In this document: in pieces, positions 12,654 to 13,573 of the stretch
How positions within the stretch are numbered: the stretch's first letter is position 1
How the letters are laid out: every line of letters begins with the position of its first letter
DNA from: Legionella sp.
Lineage (GTDB): Bacteria > Pseudomonadota > Gammaproteobacteria > Legionellales > Legionellaceae
Length of the DNA: 13,573 nt
Assembly (NCBI GenBank): GCA_003507515.1
Contig: DNVL01000217.1
Location: 1-13,573 of the forward strand
Reading direction: 5' to 3'
Notes under the pieces: model-generated
The model's database searches: none
Seen by the model: the letters and a program-made list of their open reading frames with translations, nothing else
What the model was told of the DNA's origin: nothing
Program-made: the position numbers and the translations under genes

Positions 12654-13373
12654 TTGCTTTTTTTGATTCTACTCTTTGAGTCAAATCGTTCATTTGCACT
12701 TTTGCAACCGGTCTTTACATTCACAGCAGGTGCTTCTCTATCGCAATTAGGACAATCTCAGGCGTTTGCGCCATTGGATCTCTGTACCTATCGCTACAAG
12801 CCACAGGGTTCAAATAGCACCAATAGCCTGTGGGGTGGATTTGTTGGCTCCGAAGTGAAGCATTCTTCGTCATGGAAGCTCATGGCAGGATTGGGCTATT
12901 ATCAACCCAGCGTTCTCGCTACAACGGGTGCCTTAACCCAAGGCGCTGATCCAATGTCTGATAATACTTATCGCTATCGATATCAGACACAGAGTCGCCA
13001 GTTATTAGCGGAGGGTAAATTGTACTGGATTGAAAAAGAAAAGACGCAACCTTTTTTGATGGTGGGGCTAGGGGCTGCTTTCAATCAAATGTATAATTAC
13101 CAAACAAGCGTACCGCCTTTTCTCGAATTTACCCCTGTATTTACCCGCCATGCACAAACCCATTTTACGTACGCCATAGGGCCTGGGATTGATATTAGTG
13201 TGTCTCAATCGTTCCGAATAGGGATGGCTTATCGATTCACTGATTTGGGATCGGTAAAAACAGGTCGCGCTCAAATCGATGGAATACCTATTTCAAGTGC
13301 ATTAAAACAATCGCATGTATATGCCAACCAGATTCTCTTTCAATTCACGTTTATTCCGTGGACAAGGAACTAA
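12654..13373 (+). CDS. Outer-membrane beta-barrel protein, start codon uncertain
   Basis: A secreted beta-barrel protein, 239 residues from the TTG at 12654. Alternating amphipathic strands are visible throughout (FTFTAGASLSQLG, SWKLMAGLGYYQP, PFLMVGLGAAFNQ, HFTYAIGPGIDIS, FRIGMAYRFTDLG, NQILFQFTF), in keeping with an eight-strand OmpW/opacity-like barrel. Its GMAYRFTDLGS and SHVYANQILFQ endings recall barrel proteins I associate with Legionella (memory, not checked). No in-frame ATG or GTG exists. The TTG gives a signal peptide without basic residues. Reading from ATT at 12624 gives a proper signal peptide (MKGLSVKQ, core CLLLFLILLF, probable cleavage after SFA), and AGGAG at 12611-12615 sits 8 nt before that ATT. 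The next gene begins 3 bp after the stop, so the two form an operon. Ligand or function is not recognisable. Confidence 0.75.
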   Translation: MLFLILLFESNRSFALLQPVFTFTAGASLSQLGQSQAFAPLDLCTYRYKPQGSNSTNSLWGGFVGSEVKHSSSWKLMAGLGYYQPSVLATTGALTQGADPMSDNTYRYRYQTQSRQLLAEGKLYWIEKEKTQPFLMVGLGAAFNQMYNYQTSVPPFLEFTPVFTRHAQTHFTYAIGPGIDISVSQSFRIGMAYRFTDLGSVKTGRAQIDGIPISSALKQSHVYANQILFQFTFIPWTRN

Positions 13374-13376
13374 AGG

Positions 13377-13573
13377 ATGAACGCAACATTCAAACGGATC
13401 ATGCCATTTTTGGTTTTCACCTTGTTGGGCACGGGCAGCATGGTGGCTCACCCGGCGGTATTTAGCATTGTTCCGAAAGCCGATACAGCATTACCAACGC
13501 ATGTGACGGTCGGGGGTAATGTAAAAGCACTCTATACCGTTACAAACACGACGGGCAGTTCTCACGCGGGCAA
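13377..13573 (+). CDS. N-terminus of an exported protein (cut by window end)
   Basis: An incomplete reading frame of 65 codons running off the right edge. AAGGA at 13364-13368 lies 8 nt before the ATG. The N-terminus is a signal peptide: a basic start (MNATFKRIM), core PFLVFTLLGTGSMV, and likely cleavage after VAHPA or nearby. The mature part begins FSIVPKADTALPTHVTVGG and continues KALYTVTNTTGSS, which resembles the opening strand pairs of an immunoglobulin-like surface-protein domain. Legionella-like bacteria have exported proteins with such starts, from memory. It follows the barrel gene by 3 bp and is presumably co-expressed with it. The rest of the protein is outside the window, so no function is offered. 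Confidence 0.75.
   Translation, partial: MNATFKRIMPFLVFTLLGTGSMVAHPAVFSIVPKADTALPTHVTVGGNVKALYTVTNTTGSSHAG

Noticed and set aside
1..13573. Mobile elements, CRISPR arrays, tRNA or rRNA genes
   Set aside because: No transposase, integrase, spaced direct repeats, or tRNA-like sequence was found by reading either strand.

Overview
The window looks like a gammaproteobacterial chromosome segment, most plausibly from the Legionellales (Legionella/Coxiella relatives). The basis is the gene order coaBC-dut-algC, the argS-SPOR pair, and a C-terminal beta-barrel protein of a style I associate with Legionella. Base composition looks close to even (not counted). No rRNA, tRNA, insertion sequence, integrase or CRISPR array was seen. 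Taxonomy is inference.

Positions 1-3533: a small unrecognised protein (or the 3' end of a larger one) preceded by a perfect 10-bp inverted repeat, then a tight housekeeping operon: coaBC (coenzyme A synthesis), dut (dUTP hydrolysis) and a phosphomannomutase/phosphoglucomutase of the AlgC type. Positions 3541-8891: a near-consensus promoter, then argS, an FtsN-like SPOR protein and a long, very divergent copper-type P1B ATPase. In many gammaproteobacteria argS-SPOR is followed by hslVU; here the ATPase follows instead. Positions 8966-11405: folB on the minus strand, divergent from hemE, which overlaps a YheT-type alpha/beta hydrolase by 4 bp. Positions 11406-12178: wrbA behind a leader carrying two small palindromes of the same pentanucleotide, and ending in a hairpin. 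Positions 12198-13573: a glycine-zipper lipoprotein on the minus strand, an AT-rich divergent intergenic region with 9-bp tandem repeats, an outer-membrane beta-barrel gene that lacks a normal start codon, and the beginning of an exported protein 3 bp downstream.

Most genes are core metabolism: CoA, pyrimidine hygiene, sugar phosphate isomerisation, arginyl-tRNA charging, cell division, folate, haem and quinone redox. The parts most worth a second look are the ATPase (altered signature motifs, CxxxC in the N-terminal metal-binding-like domain, extra C-terminal membrane segments), the barrel/exported-protein pair at the right edge with its odd start, and the hairpin/mini-ORF arrangement at the left edge. 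No obviously new multi-gene system was found.
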